Origin: Caldifarciminota bacterium
Lineage (GTDB): Bacteria; Hydrothermota; Tepidihabitantia; Tepidihabitantales; Tepidihabitantaceae
Assembly: GCA_026418295.1 (NCBI GenBank)
Contig: JAOABP010000005.1
Coordinates: 36,864 to 100,863 of the forward strand
Direction: 5' to 3'
Length of the DNA stretch: 64,000 nt
Both the position numbers and the translations under genes were made by a program. Position 1 is the stretch's first letter. Each line of letters opens with the position of its first letter. Below the pieces are notes generated by a model that was given only the letters and a program-made list of their open reading frames with translations, did no database searches and was not told where the DNA came from. Of the stretch, positions 27,424-36,511 are shown one piece after another.

Positions 27424-28421
27424 GCGGTTCAGGGCGCCATCCGGTGGCAAGGTACTGGCAGGCTGAGGATGGCAGAATCAGGTGTCTGCTCTGTCCGAAC
27501 CGGTGCCTGATTGCACCCGGAAAAACGGGCCGGTGTCTGGGCAGAAGGAATGTTGAGGGCAGGCTGATTGCGGAGAATTACGGCGAGGTGGTCTCCTGGG
27601 CGGTTGATCCGGTGGAGAAGAAGCCGCTTTATCACTTCTATCCGGGCGCGGAGATCTTTTCGGTGGCAACCTACGGCTGTAATCTGCTGTGCCCTTTCTG
27701 TCAGAACTGGGAGATTTCCCAGTGCCGGGCACCGACGCGTTATATCCCGCCGGAGGAGCTGGTGCGGATGGTTGAGGATGCGGGGCTGAGGCTGGTCTCC
27801 TATACCTATACCGAGCCTTTAATCTGGTTTGAGTATCTTCTGGACTGCGGACGGCTGATGCACAAAGCCGGGATTAAGAATGTGCTGGTGACGAACGGAA
27901 TGATTGAGCCCGAACCGCTTGAGGAGGTTCTGCCGGTGGTGGATGCGATGAACATTGACCTGAAGTCAATCCGGGAGGAGTTCTACCGGGATTATGTGCA
28001 GGGGTTTCTGCCCGCGGTGCTGAATACGATCCGGCAGGCAAGGGGGAGATGCCACATTGAGCTGACGACGCTTTTGATTCCGGGGCGGAATGATTCCGAG
28101 GCGGAGCTGGAGGCGCTGACCGATTTTGTTGCCGGTCTGGGCAGGAATACGGTGCTGCACTTTTCCCGCTATTTTCCCCGGCACAAGGCAAGGGAGTCGG
28201 TGACGCCGGAGAAGACACTGCTTCAGGCGGCAGAGATTGCCAGAAAGAAGCTGGATTATGTCTATCTCGGGAATGTGTATCTCGGTCCGGAGTTCCGGGA
28301 TACCTTCTGTCCGGGCTGCGGGACGGTGCTCGTGGACCGGAGCGGTTATCAGGGCAGGGTGGTGAATGTGGAGAATGGGAAATGCCGGGTGTGCGGACGG
28401 GTGGCGGAGCTGATTATGTGA
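27420..28421 (+). CDS. amrS: AmmeMemoRadiSam system radical SAM enzyme
   Basis: A 333-residue radical S-adenosylmethionine protein, AmrS-like. The N-terminus has a Cys-rich segment (CLLCPNRCLI...GRC). The radical SAM cluster motif is CNLLCPFC (CxxxCxxC, about 84-91), preceded by SVATYGCN. Further conserved blocks are SYTYTEPLIWFEYLLD, VTNGMI, DAMNIDLKS and FSRYFP. Two C-terminal C-x2-C pairs (CPGC and CRVCG) may bind another metal. The usual partners (AmmeMemoRadiSam A and B) are not adjacent. The ATG overlaps the apbE stop, so both come from one leaderless message. Confidence 0.92.
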   Translation: MSGSGRHPVARYWQAEDGRIRCLLCPNRCLIAPGKTGRCLGRRNVEGRLIAENYGEVVSWAVDPVEKKPLYHFYPGAEIFSVATYGCNLLCPFCQNWEISQCRAPTRYIPPEELVRMVEDAGLRLVSYTYTEPLIWFEYLLDCGRLMHKAGIKNVLVTNGMIEPEPLEEVLPVVDAMNIDLKSIREEFYRDYVQGFLPAVLNTIRQARGRCHIELTTLLIPGRNDSEAELEALTDFVAGLGRNTVLHFSRYFPRHKARESVTPEKTLLQAAEIARKKLDYVYLGNVYLGPEFRDTFCPGCGTVLVDRSGYQGRVVNVENGKCRVCGRVAELIM

Positions 28422-28436
28422 GCCGGCGGGCAGAGG

Positions 28437-28464
28437 TTGATTGCGGAAATAAAACCGGTATATT
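28437..28464 (+). promoter_or_regulatory. Promoter of the DUF4321 gene
   Basis: TTGATT (28437-28442), a 16-base spacer, TATATT (28459-28464). The predicted leader is about nine bases. Confidence 0.55.
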
Positions 28465-28479
28465 TGCTCTGAGGTTACC

Positions 28480-28761
28480 TTGAAGCGACGGACAGTGACT
28501 GCAGGCGGTCGTTCAGTCGGGCTTCTGGTTCTGGCAATTGTCGTCGCTGCGGTTTCGGGGAGTGTGATTTCATATTTTGTTTCCGGTGTTTTCCCCAACG
28601 GTCCGGTGAAGGATTTCTTTTTCAAGGCGGTGCGGTTCGGGGTGCCGGAGTTTGTGCTGAATCTGGGGTTTGCGACCGTGAGTTTCGGGCTTTCCTTTTA
28701 TATTACCACCTTTACCGTGCTGCTGGTGGCGCTGGCGGTTTATCTCTGGTACCGGTTTTAG
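28480..28761 (+). CDS. DUF4321 membrane protein
   Basis: A 93-residue protein with two predicted transmembrane helices (about 11-35 and 57-90). The layout, hydrophobic helix, SYFVSGVFPNGPVKDFF loop, LNLGFATVSFGLSFYITTFTVLL helix, matches DUF4321 proteins, which are small membrane proteins of unknown function. The start is TTG 28480 with GAGG upstream; I see no in-frame ATG. Its own promoter and terminator make it a monocistronic gene. Confidence 0.8.
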   Translation: MKRRTVTAGGRSVGLLVLAIVVAAVSGSVISYFVSGVFPNGPVKDFFFKAVRFGVPEFVLNLGFATVSFGLSFYITTFTVLLVALAVYLWYRF

Positions 28762-28776
28762 GCGGTGAAAAATTAA

Positions 28777-28806
28777 GGGGGGCATAATAGCCCCCCTTTT
28801 CTGTTT
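28777..28806. terminator. Bidirectional rho-independent terminator
   Basis: A GGGGGGC-ATAATA-GCCCCCC hairpin (28777-28796) followed by TTTTCTGTTTT on the plus strand. On the minus strand the same stem is followed by TTAATTTTT. It serves the DUF4321 gene and the convergent 1337-residue gene. Confidence 0.9.
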
Positions 28807-28815
28807 TCTGACTGC

Positions 28816-31800
28816 TCAGCGCTCCAGAATCAGTTTCCGGGTGAGGCGGGTTGAGCCGGTTTCCAGTTTGATGAAGTAGACACCGGGTGCTGCCAGTGTG
28901 CCTTTGTTCGTCCGACCATCCCAGCTGATGGTATAGCTGCCGGCAGGCACACTACCATCCGCCAGCGTATGGATGAGCGCACCGGTGGCATCGTAGATGC
29001 GGAGTTTGAGCCGGCTGTTGTGAGGCAGGTTGAAGGCGATCCGGAGACGCTCTGCGGTTGCCGGTGTCGGATAAACCGCAAGGTTCAGTCTTGCTGGGAG
29101 GTCGTTATTCCAGCTCTGGACCCCCTGCCGGTCCGGTGCTGATGCGAACAGGGCATTGCCGAGCGAGTCGGTTTTCGGACGGTACTCCCAGAATTCGTAG
29201 ACTGATGAGCCCTTGAGGCAGAAGATTGCCGAGTCCGCACCCGCCATTGCTGCCCCGCGCTTGGGTTTGACCCGCTTGCCGGTCAGGGCAACCGGGATGT
29301 CGGTGCGTCGTGACCAGGTGTCCGGTCCGCCGATCCGGTAGGACCAGAACTCCTGGGTGTTGCCACCCTTGAGCACAAACAGGCTGCCGTTGAGCCAGGC
29401 AATCGCACCGCCGTTCTTGACCCGGCGGTTGCGGTTGCCGATCATGCTCACCTGATCGAGCGTTGTCATCGCCCAGGTGTCAAACTGGGGATAGTATTTC
29501 CAGACCTCAGTGGTATTGGAGCCCTTGAGCAGGTAGATGATCGAGTCGCCATCATAGACCATGTCGGTGCCGTATCGGCAGGTGCGTTTGCGCAGGGGGT
29601 TGAACGGGACATCCGGACAGCGGGACCAGGTGTCAGCCGCAACATCGTAGGCGATGAAGGTAAGGGTGTTGTTGCCCGGTGCACAGTAGACCGTGCCCTG
29701 AGGACCGCGGGTCGGTACATAGGCAAGCGCTGCTCCCCGCTTGGGCAGACGGAAGTTGAAGTTGCGGACGCTCAGAGAGCGCTTCGGCGTCCAGGTGCGG
29801 GTGGCGATGTCATAGGCGTAGAAATCAGCAACACCACCACCTTTAATCGCATAGATGGTGCCGGCAGCACCCTGGAACCGGTTGAAGGTCAGGTCACAGC
29901 CGTCCTTTGCCTTCTTGCCCGAGGGGTCAAGGGGCATGCTGGGCAGGGATTCCCAGGTGCCGGTGGTGATGTCGTAGGAGTAGAATTCATTGGTGTTCCC
30001 GCCCTTGAGCGCATACAGCCTGCCGGTGGTGGGCGCATAGACCAGTGATGCGTCCTTGACCCGGCGGCGTGCCGGTCCGACCGGCATGTCCTCACGCTGG
30101 ACCCAGGGCGAGGAGACAAATACCCGGCTGAACACATCGTTTCCGGGATTGACATCGCCGGTCATGGCGGTGGAGCAGATGGCGGTGAAGGTGCCTCTGC
30201 CAAACCACGGTGTGGCGAGGGTGACGGTGGTGTCTCTGCCCGGCAGAAGTCCGGTAATCAGGATGGAGTCCAGATATCCGCCCGGGCTGATGCGCAGATA
30301 TGCCGTTATCGTATCGCCGACTGTGCCGTAGTTCTGGATTTTGATCACCGGCAGGATGGTCTCCGGGAAGACATAGGTTGCCGGCCGGATGATGTCCAGT
30401 GCAGCAGCATCCCGGAATTCGCGGTAGAGCTTGATCGCCCGGCCCGAGGTGAGCCGGTTCTGGAGGTCGTTCGTGGCGGTGGACATGGGCGGGAAGGAGT
30501 AGAGGTAGTTGACACCGGCGGTGCCATCCCTGTTTTCCACCCCGATTGAGGCGCACCGGCCATTGTTGTAGACGAGGCTGCCGGTCTCAACATCCCGATA
30601 CTGGAACTGGATCGTGCCGTTTTCGTTGAGGATTACTTCAAAGGTGATCGTGTTGGTGGTGTCGGTGCCTTTGATGTTGACATCCTGCCAGATGACAACA
30701 AATTTCCGGTTGGGCTCGGTGCCGAGGGTGCGATAGTAGACCCTGCCGGCACCGCTGACCACCAGGTCCTGCCACCAGGGGGCGATGAGGGCGTTGGGCA
30801 GGCTGTCACTCGGAATGCGCTTCGGGTTCGGTGCAGCGGTATGCGGGTCCGGTCCGAGTGCGAGCCAGCCGTTGGTGGTGACATAGCAGTTGTCATAGGT
30901 GGTATCAGACCAGGGGAAGTTGAAGCCGATGGGCACAAAGATGCGCTCGTCGTCACCGCTGGTGAACAGAATATTGCAGCCGGTGGTGTCAATCCAGCTG
31001 TAGACCGGACCGTTGGTGGTGTCGGAGTCAATCCAGGCATAGCCGGCAATATGTCTGCCGGTATAGGCGCCCTTGATCACATCAAAGCCGTAGCGTTTGT
31101 CGTCGTTCTGCGGCTGGAGGTCAGGCTGAATCGAACTGCTGGTGTTTGCCCGGACAATAACAGAGCAGGGGACACCGTAATAGGGAACCCAGTTCGGAAA
31201 ATCAACCGCAATTGTCTGTCCGGGAGTGAGCATGGCGATATTGGCGGTGTAGTTGTAGTAGACACTGCCGTTGGTGGCATCAATGATTGAGCAGATGGCG
31301 GCAACACTGTAGAGGGTGTCGAGTCCGAAGTTCTGGACATGGGCACGGAGCGGGCAGACCGCATTGTAGGGGCGCTGGACGAATTCGTAAAGCGGCTGTT
31401 CAATGAAGGTGACCCGGGCATCGGTCTGCACCGGGGTGACCGGGTCATGGTTGACGAATACCCGCAGCATCAGGTCGCCTGCCGGAGCAACCGGATAACG
31501 GGTGCCGTCCGCATAATACTCCCAGTAGCTGTTCGGATAGTTGAGGCTGTTGTCAATGCCCAGTTCCGGTGCCTCCGGCGGTTCGCCGACCTGAAGGTAG
31601 AAGATGTAGAAGGTCCCGGCAACCATGATCTGTTCGCCGGTGTCGGCAACAAACACCGAGTTCCAGCCGGCACCCGGCTGGGCATAAAGTACCGGAGTCT
31701 TGTAAATGAACGGACCCGGGTTGCCACTGCCATCATCAAGTGCGACTGCGAGCTGGTAGCGCCGGAATGCCGGGTTTACCGGTGCCCGCAGATAGAGCTT

Positions 31801-32829
31801 GAGGGATTCAAGATAGACAGGGGTCGGAGTGATGAACTGGGTGCACCAGCCGTAATGGCCCAGAGGCCAGGAGAGATAGCCGGCAGGGGCGCCGTTGTCA
31901 TGGAGGAGTTCCTCGAGCGGTGAGACCATGAAGGTGCGCTGCAGGGTGTCATTGGTGCGGTTATAGTCCGAGTCGGCGGCATGCCAGAACCGGATGGTAT
32001 ACCGGCCCGGGGTCAGGGGGAATGTCGTGGAGTCAAAGAAGGCAACCTTTTCCCCGGAAAGCGCCAGCAGGGTGTCAATGGTATCTGCCCACATATAAAG
32101 TGTATTGCCGAGGCTGTCAAAAAGTTCGGCAAAGACCGGAATGTTAAACTGGTCATAAAGCCCGATGTTGCGGAAGCGTGCCTGCGGAATCAGGTTGCCG
32201 GGCAGTTCATAATAATCAGGCCGGATGATCCGGGCACAGCGGATGTCATAGGGCAGGATTGATTCGCCGGTGACCACCACATCATCAAAGAACCACCAGT
32301 TGATATCAAACAGGTTACCCTGAAAGACCCAGGCGATGCGCACGCTTTCCTGACGGGCAGCACTTGACAGGTTCAGAGATTCCAGTATGCCCGGACCGAC
32401 ATTCTGTCCGTAGTAGTCGCGCAGGACATAGGGGAAGGTGGCACCGCCGTCGATGGAGTAGCGGATCTGGGCGGTGTAGGGGTTGGAGAGCTTGTGGGAG
32501 AAGTAGGTGCTGCAGTAGAGGACGATGTTGCGGAAGGCGGAGCAGTTGATGACCGGCGAGATGATGATGTCCGGTGTCTGATTGGGGTTGAGCTGCCACA
32601 TGATCGCCGCATAAGGGGTCGGATGGTTGATCCAGGGTGCGGCGTTTGCCGGCTCCCGGTGCCAGTCGTCAAGATACTGGGGTGGATGAGGGTTCAGAGA
32701 ATCACGGATGATAATCCAGCCCGCAGGCGGATTTGCCGGATTCCAGTTTGTGTCAAATGTTTCAACGAGCAGGGTATCGGCAGAGACCAGCAGAAAGAGC
32801 CCTGCCAGCAGAATACCCGACTTTTTCAT
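28816..32829 (-). CDS. Large secreted kelch-like protein with C-terminal sorting (T9SS type A-like) domain
   Basis: A 1337-residue extracellular protein. It starts with a signal peptide (KKSGILLAGLFLLVSADT), followed by a lectin/jelly-roll type domain (TFDTNWNPANPPAGW, WWFFDDVVVTGE). Several Ig-like or CARDB-like segments follow, then a nidogen-like segment around 620-830 (FNFPWSDTTYDNCYVTTNGWLALGP). Six kelch-like repeats with the odd signature K-x(2)-L-K-G-G-N/S-T-x-E-F-Y/W (LYALKGGNTNEFYSY, IYLLKGSNTTEVWKY) follow. The last 85 residues form the FlgD/Por-type Ig domain (LAVYPTPATAERLRIAF through YFIKLE and RKLILER), a substrate signal for type IX secretion. It has AGGAGG near the ATG and its own promoter. 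Function is unknown; a surface or adhesive role is inference. Confidence 0.82.
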   Translation of the reverse strand: MKKSGILLAGLFLLVSADTLLVETFDTNWNPANPPAGWIIIRDSLNPHPPQYLDDWHREPANAAPWINHPTPYAAIMWQLNPNQTPDIIISPVINCSAFRNIVLYCSTYFSHKLSNPYTAQIRYSIDGGATFPYVLRDYYGQNVGPGILESLNLSSAARQESVRIAWVFQGNLFDINWWFFDDVVVTGESILPYDIRCARIIRPDYYELPGNLIPQARFRNIGLYDQFNIPVFAELFDSLGNTLYMWADTIDTLLALSGEKVAFFDSTTFPLTPGRYTIRFWHAADSDYNRTNDTLQRTFMVSPLEELLHDNGAPAGYLSWPLGHYGWCTQFITPTPVYLESLKLYLRAPVNPAFRRYQLAVALDDGSGNPGPFIYKTPVLYAQPGAGWNSVFVADTGEQIMVAGTFYIFYLQVGEPPEAPELGIDNSLNYPNSYWEYYADGTRYPVAPAGDLMLRVFVNHDPVTPVQTDARVTFIEQPLYEFVQRPYNAVCPLRAHVQNFGLDTLYSVAAICSIIDATNGSVYYNYTANIAMLTPGQTIAVDFPNWVPYYGVPCSVIVRANTSSSIQPDLQPQNDDKRYGFDVIKGAYTGRHIAGYAWIDSDTTNGPVYSWIDTTGCNILFTSGDDERIFVPIGFNFPWSDTTYDNCYVTTNGWLALGPDPHTAAPNPKRIPSDSLPNALIAPWWQDLVVSGAGRVYYRTLGTEPNRKFVVIWQDVNIKGTDTTNTITFEVILNENGTIQFQYRDVETGSLVYNNGRCASIGVENRDGTAGVNYLYSFPPMSTATNDLQNRLTSGRAIKLYREFRDAAALDIIRPATYVFPETILPVIKIQNYGTVGDTITAYLRISPGGYLDSILITGLLPGRDTTVTLATPWFGRGTFTAICSTAMTGDVNPGNDVFSRVFVSSPWVQREDMPVGPARRRVKDASLVYAPTTGRLYALKGGNTNEFYSYDITTGTWESLPSMPLDPSGKKAKDGCDLTFNRFQGAAGTIYAIKGGGVADFYAYDIATRTWTPKRSLSVRNFNFRLPKRGAALAYVPTRGPQGTVYCAPGNNTLTFIAYDVAADTWSRCPDVPFNPLRKRTCRYGTDMVYDGDSIIYLLKGSNTTEVWKYYPQFDTWAMTTLDQVSMIGNRNRRVKNGGAIAWLNGSLFVLKGGNTQEFWSYRIGGPDTWSRRTDIPVALTGKRVKPKRGAAMAGADSAIFCLKGSSVYEFWEYRPKTDSLGNALFASAPDRQGVQSWNNDLPARLNLAVYPTPATAERLRIAFNLPHNSRLKLRIYDATGALIHTLADGSVPAGSYTISWDGRTNKGTLAAPGVYFIKLETGSTRLTRKLILER

Positions 32830-32941
32830 CGTTGCCTCCTTATCGGTTTCCAGACCTCTATTAAAAACATGTAACCCGCGGGGACAAGGCTGTGCTGTAT
32901 CCCCGGTTGTGGACAGAAAATTTCATCTGACCGCCTGAGTA

Positions 32942-32969
32942 ATTATAATCCCGGGTGAACTGGTGTCAA
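32942..32969 (-). promoter_or_regulatory. Promoter of the large kelch protein
   Basis: On the minus strand TTGACA (32969-32964), a 16-base spacer and a perfect TATAAT (32947-32942). The leader is about 105 bases. Confidence 0.8.
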
Positions 32970-33035
32970 TGATTTATTCCCTTTCAGGCTCATTTTGGAG
33001 GTTCTAAGGTCTTTCAAAAATCTGCACGGAATATG

Positions 33036-33063
33036 TTGACAGCGGTTTTTAAATTTGTATATT
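33036..33063 (+). promoter_or_regulatory. S10 ribosomal protein operon promoter
   Basis: TTGACA (33036-33041), a 16-base spacer and TATATT (33058-33063). It starts a leader of about 90 bases before rpsJ. Confidence 0.8.
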
Positions 33064-33074
33064 TGCTAATTAGG

Positions 33075-33124
33075 TCTGACAACGCACGGGACGATTAACA
33101 GTCCCCGGATATTAAGGTGTCAGA
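33075..33124 (+). promoter_or_regulatory. Structured leader of the S10 operon (possible autoregulatory site)
   Basis: The leader contains two nested inverted repeats: an outer stem TCTGACA (33075-33081) with TGTCAGA (33118-33124), and an inner stem GGGAC (33088-33092) with GTCCC (33101-33105). Other S10 operons are controlled by L4 or another product binding the leader; this structure could play that part. The function is inference. Confidence 0.5.
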
Positions 33125-33160
33125 AAAGATGGCAGTGAAAACAGGAGATTTTTATTTGAT

Positions 33161-33484
33161 ATGAGTTTGTTAAGAACATCGAAGAAAATAAGAATCAAGC
33201 TCAAGGCGTATGATCACCGGCTGCTTGATCAGTCGGCGCGGGATATCGTAGATGTTGCCAAGCGCACCGGCGCTCAGGTCGCCGGTCCGGTGCCCCTGCC
33301 GACGAAGCGGACGCTGTTTACGGTATTGCGCTCACCCCATGTGGACAAGAAGTCCCGGGAGCAGTTTGAACTGCGGGTGCATAAGCGGCTGATTGAGATT
33401 TCCAATGCGACTCCGGAGATGGTGGATGCGCTGATGAAGCTGGAAGTGCCTGCCGGGGTAGAAGTGGAGATTAAGTCGGCATGA
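33161..33484 (+). CDS. rpsJ: 30S ribosomal protein S10
   Basis: First gene of the ribosomal operon. The 107 residues contain [42 protein letters not shown] and [17 protein letters not shown], the S10 (NusE) signature. As NusE it also takes part in transcription antitermination. The sequence just before the ATG is AT-rich, with the nearest GGAG about 14 bases away. rplC starts within its stop (ATGA). Confidence 0.98.
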   Translation: MSLLRTSKKIRIKLKAYDHRLLDQSARDIVDVAKRTGAQVAGPVPLPTKRTLFTVLRSPHVDKKSREQFELRVHKRLIEISNATPEMVDALMKLEVPAGVEVEIKSA

Positions 33485-34101
33485 TCGGACTGATCGGTCA
33501 GAAGGGCGAGATGACCCAGTTCTACGATGAGCAGGGTCAGGTGGTGCCGGTGACCGCAATTGAGGTGGGCAGGTGTGTGGTCGTCGGTTTGAGGACCAGG
33601 GAGAAGCACGGCTACTGCGCGGTGCAGGTGGGCTGGGGTGAGGCAAGTAAACGGCAGCGCACCAAGCCCTATGAGGGGTATTTCAAGAAGGCGGGTCTGC
33701 CGGTGATGCGGGCGGTCCATGAGTTCCGGGTGGAAAGTGTTGACGGATTTCAGCCCGGGCAGGAGCTGAAGGTGGATCTGTTCAAGCCGGGAGATTATGT
33801 TTCAGTAACCGGCTGGACCAAGGGGCGGGGTTTTGCCGGTGGTATGAAGCGCTGGGGGTGGAGCGGTGGTCCGGCTTCCCACGGTTCAATGTCCCATCGC
33901 CGGATTGGTTCGCTGGGTGCCGGTTCTTCACCGGGCCGGGTTCTGCCGGGCAGAACATTGCCCGGACATTACGGTTGCGAGCGGGTGACAGTGAAGAATC
34001 TGAAGGTGGTCAGGGTAGAACCCGATACCGGAGTGATTTATGTTAAAGGGGCAGTTCCCGGGTACCGGGGTTCACAACTGCTGATCCGGAAGGCGGAATA
34101 G
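33481..34101 (+). CDS. rplC: 50S ribosomal protein L3
   Basis: A 206-residue protein that helps to start 50S assembly next to the peptidyl-transferase centre. Visible are the N-terminal [18 protein letters not shown], the central [27 protein letters not shown] loop region that reaches the active site, and [21 protein letters not shown]. The ATG overlaps the rpsJ stop. Confidence 0.98.
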   Translation: MIGLIGQKGEMTQFYDEQGQVVPVTAIEVGRCVVVGLRTREKHGYCAVQVGWGEASKRQRTKPYEGYFKKAGLPVMRAVHEFRVESVDGFQPGQELKVDLFKPGDYVSVTGWTKGRGFAGGMKRWGWSGGPASHGSMSHRRIGSLGAGSSPGRVLPGRTLPGHYGCERVTVKNLKVVRVEPDTGVIYVKGAVPGYRGSQLLIRKAE

Positions 34102-34737
34102 ATGGATGTGCTGAAGATTACCGGTGAAGTGAAGGGACAGATTGAACTGCCGGAGCAGTGGTTTAACCGGGAAGGACCGAGAAGTCTGCTCTGGGAGGCG
34201 GTCCGGTGTTATCTGGCAAATCAGCGTCAGGGGACCGCCAAGACCAAGACCCGGGCTGAGGTTTCCGGAACCGGCAAGAAGCCCTGGCCTCAGAAGCACA
34301 CGGGCCGGGCACGGCACGGTTCACGGCGTTCGCCGATCTGGGTGAAGGGTGGAATCGCCTGGGGCCCGAAGCCGAGAGATTACAGTTATGAACTGCCGAA
34401 AAAGGTGCGCCGTTATGCGCTGGCGCTGGCATTGACCGCCAAGGTTAAGGAGAACGGTATAAAATTAATAGAAGATTTTGAGTTGAGTGCGCCCAAAACC
34501 CGGGAGCTGGCAGGAATTTTCAACCGGCTGGGACTGAATGATTCGGTGCTGCTCTTGGTTCCGCAGGTTTCGGAGAATCTGCGGCGGGCGAGTGCCAATA
34601 TTCCCTGGCTGGATGTGATGCCGGCAGCCCAGGTTAATACCTATGCGGTCCTTGCCCATAATCAGGTAGTGTTTACAGAGAGCGGGTTGCAGGATTTTCT
34701 GTCCCGAGTTGGTGGCGCCCGAACAGAGGAGGTATAA
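34102..34737 (+). CDS. rplD: 50S ribosomal protein L4
   Basis: A 211-residue protein lining the exit tunnel and often the autoregulator of S10 operons. The tunnel loop is clear (GTAKTKTRAEVSGTGKKPW, then HTGRARHGSRRSPIWVKGG). The core has the conserved YELPKKVRRYALALALT helix. It directly follows the rplC stop. Whether it binds the structured leader upstream of rpsJ is open. Confidence 0.98.
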   Translation: MDVLKITGEVKGQIELPEQWFNREGPRSLLWEAVRCYLANQRQGTAKTKTRAEVSGTGKKPWPQKHTGRARHGSRRSPIWVKGGIAWGPKPRDYSYELPKKVRRYALALALTAKVKENGIKLIEDFELSAPKTRELAGIFNRLGLNDSVLLLVPQVSENLRRASANIPWLDVMPAAQVNTYAVLAHNQVVFTESGLQDFLSRVGGARTEEV

Positions 34738-35025
34738 GTGCTGGAGCCAACAAAGGTTGTGCTGGGGGTTGTGGTGACGGAAAAGTCGGAGCGGATGAAG
34801 GAGGAGGGGAACAGTTATACCCTGCGGGTGCACCCGAAGGCAAACAAGTATCAGATTCGTGCTGCAGTTGAGGCGCTGTTCAATGTTCATGTGACTGAGG
34901 TCCGGGTGATGAACTTTCTCGGCAAGAAGCGGCGCATGGGGATGTTTGAAGGTTATCGACCGGACTGGAAAAAGGCGGTGGTGAAGCTGAAGCCGGGCGA
35001 GAAGATTGAGGCACTGGAGAGGTAG
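34738..35025 (+). CDS. rplW: 50S ribosomal protein L23
   Basis: A 95-residue protein at the tunnel exit, the docking site of trigger factor and SRP. Signatures are VVTEKSERMKEEGNSYTLRVHPKANKYQIRAAVEALFNV and VMNFLGKKRRMG. The start is GTG, placed directly after the rplD stop, with GAGGAGG upstream. Confidence 0.97.
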   Translation: MLEPTKVVLGVVVTEKSERMKEEGNSYTLRVHPKANKYQIRAAVEALFNVHVTEVRVMNFLGKKRRMGMFEGYRPDWKKAVVKLKPGEKIEALER

Positions 35026-35026
35026 T

Positions 35027-35851
35027 ATGGGAATCAAGGCATATCGACCGATAACACCGGGCAGAAGACATTATACTGTGTCCGATTTTTCCGATATCAC
35101 CAGGGAGGAGCCGTTCAAGCCGTTGTGTGTGCCGCTCAAGAAGAAAGGCGGGAGAAATAATCTGGGGAGAATAACCGCCAAATACCGGGGTGGCGGTGAA
35201 AAGCGGTTTTACCGGATTGTTGATTTCATGCGGGATAAGACCGGTATTCCGGCAAAGGTGGTTTCGGTGGAGTATGACCCGAACCGTTCTGCCCGGATTG
35301 CCCTGGTATGTTATGCGGATGGTGAGTACCGGTACATCCTCTGTCCGGAAGGGCTGAAGGTCGGAGATGAAATTGCCTCCGGCAGTAATCTGCCGATCCG
35401 GGTGGGGAATGCGATGCCCTTGTCCGATATTCCGGTCGGAGTTGAAATTCACAATCTCCAGCTCTATCCCCAGAGCAAGTCGTTTCTGGTCCGATCTGCC
35501 GGCACCGCTGCCCAGATTCTTGCCAAGGAGGAGGGCTGGGCGGTAGTGAAACTCCCGTCAGGTGAAATCCGAAAGTTTGATCTGCGCTGCTGGGCGACCA
35601 TCGGCCGGGTTTCCAACGCGGAACACAAGGATATATCGATCGGCAAGGCGGGCAGGTCCCGGCATATGGGGATCAGACCCCGGACCCGGGCAGTGGCAAT
35701 GAATCCGGTTGACCATCCAATGGGCGGTGGTGAAGGCAAGAGTTCCGGCGGCCGGCATCCGTGTTCAGAGAAGGGTATTATTGCCAAGGGTTACAAGACC
35801 CGTAACCCGAAGAAGAAGTCAAGTAAACTGATCATCCGCAGGAGGAAGTAG
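35027..35851 (+). CDS. rplB: 50S ribosomal protein L2
   Basis: A 274-residue protein needed for subunit joining and peptidyl-transferase activity. It starts [20 protein letters not shown] and includes [20 protein letters not shown], the conserved histidine loop ([20 protein letters not shown]) and a basic tail. Start at ATG 35027, since the frame upstream lies inside rplW and lacks homology. Confidence 0.98.
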   Translation: MGIKAYRPITPGRRHYTVSDFSDITREEPFKPLCVPLKKKGGRNNLGRITAKYRGGGEKRFYRIVDFMRDKTGIPAKVVSVEYDPNRSARIALVCYADGEYRYILCPEGLKVGDEIASGSNLPIRVGNAMPLSDIPVGVEIHNLQLYPQSKSFLVRSAGTAAQILAKEEGWAVVKLPSGEIRKFDLRCWATIGRVSNAEHKDISIGKAGRSRHMGIRPRTRAVAMNPVDHPMGGGEGKSSGGRHPCSEKGIIAKGYKTRNPKKKSSKLIIRRRK

Positions 35852-35852
35852 G

Positions 35853-36149
35853 ATGGGCAGATCAATCCGCAAGGGTCCATATATTGATGAGAAGCTTTTC
35901 CGCCGGATCAAGGAGATGGTGGAGAAGGGTGAGCGGCGGGTGATCAAAACCTATGCCCGGCGGAGCGTGATCCCGCCGGAATTTGTCGGGCAGACAATTG
36001 CAATTCACAACGGTAACCGGTTTGTCCCGGTTTACATTACCGAACGGATGGTCGGGCACCGGCTGGGCGAGTTTGCGCCGACCAGAACCTTCCGTGCCCA
36101 TTCCGGCCAGCGCAAGGAAAAGTCAGCTGAGGAGAAACGGGAGCATTAA
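35853..36149 (+). CDS. rpsS: 30S ribosomal protein S19
   Basis: A 98-residue head protein contacting S13 and the A-site tRNA region. It has the conserved start [18 protein letters not shown], then [19 protein letters not shown] and [26 protein letters not shown] lies in front of the start. Confidence 0.98.
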   Translation: MGRSIRKGPYIDEKLFRRIKEMVEKGERRVIKTYARRSVIPPEFVGQTIAIHNGNRFVPVYITERMVGHRLGEFAPTRTFRAHSGQRKEKSAEEKREH

Positions 36150-36152
36150 GGT

Positions 36153-36509
36153 ATGGATGCGGTTGCCAGAAGCCGGTTTCAGCGGGGTTCGGCAAAGAAG
36201 CTGAACCGGATTGCAGAGTTGATCAGAAATAAGGATGTGCCGAGCGCTCTTGCGATCATGGCTTTTCTGCCCAAACCCTCCAAGCGGCCGATTCTCAAGA
36301 CGCTGCGTTCTGCGGTTGCCAATGCAATTAACCAGGCGGGCAAGGCGAAACTCAAGGAGGAGGATCTGGTGGTCAAGGAGGTCCGGGTGGATACCGGACC
36401 GAATGTGCTGAAACGGCTGATGCCCGGGCCACGGGGCACCGCTTCGGTTTTTGTCCGGCGCATGTGTCATGTTTATGTGAGAGTGGGGACGAGAGAGGAG
36501 CAGGCTTAA
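36153..36509 (+). CDS. rplV: 50S ribosomal protein L22
   Basis: A 118-residue tunnel protein. The sequence shows the L22 helix [21 protein letters not shown], the basic loop [19 protein letters not shown] that reaches into the exit tunnel, and the C-terminal strand [13 protein letters not shown]. It lies three bases after rpsS. Confidence 0.97.
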   Translation: MDAVARSRFQRGSAKKLNRIAELIRNKDVPSALAIMAFLPKPSKRPILKTLRSAVANAINQAGKAKLKEEDLVVKEVRVDTGPNVLKRLMPGPRGTASVFVRRMCHVYVRVGTREEQA

Positions 36510-36511
36510 TT

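Noticed and set aside
26446..27450. 334-codon minus-strand frame opposite apbE
   Set aside because: Low-complexity His/Arg/Pro composition; apbE on the plus strand is unambiguous.
30841..31923. Plus-strand frames of 149 and 194 codons opposite the large kelch protein
   Set aside because: They are shadows of the minus-strand gene, with no ribosome-binding site or homology that I recognise.
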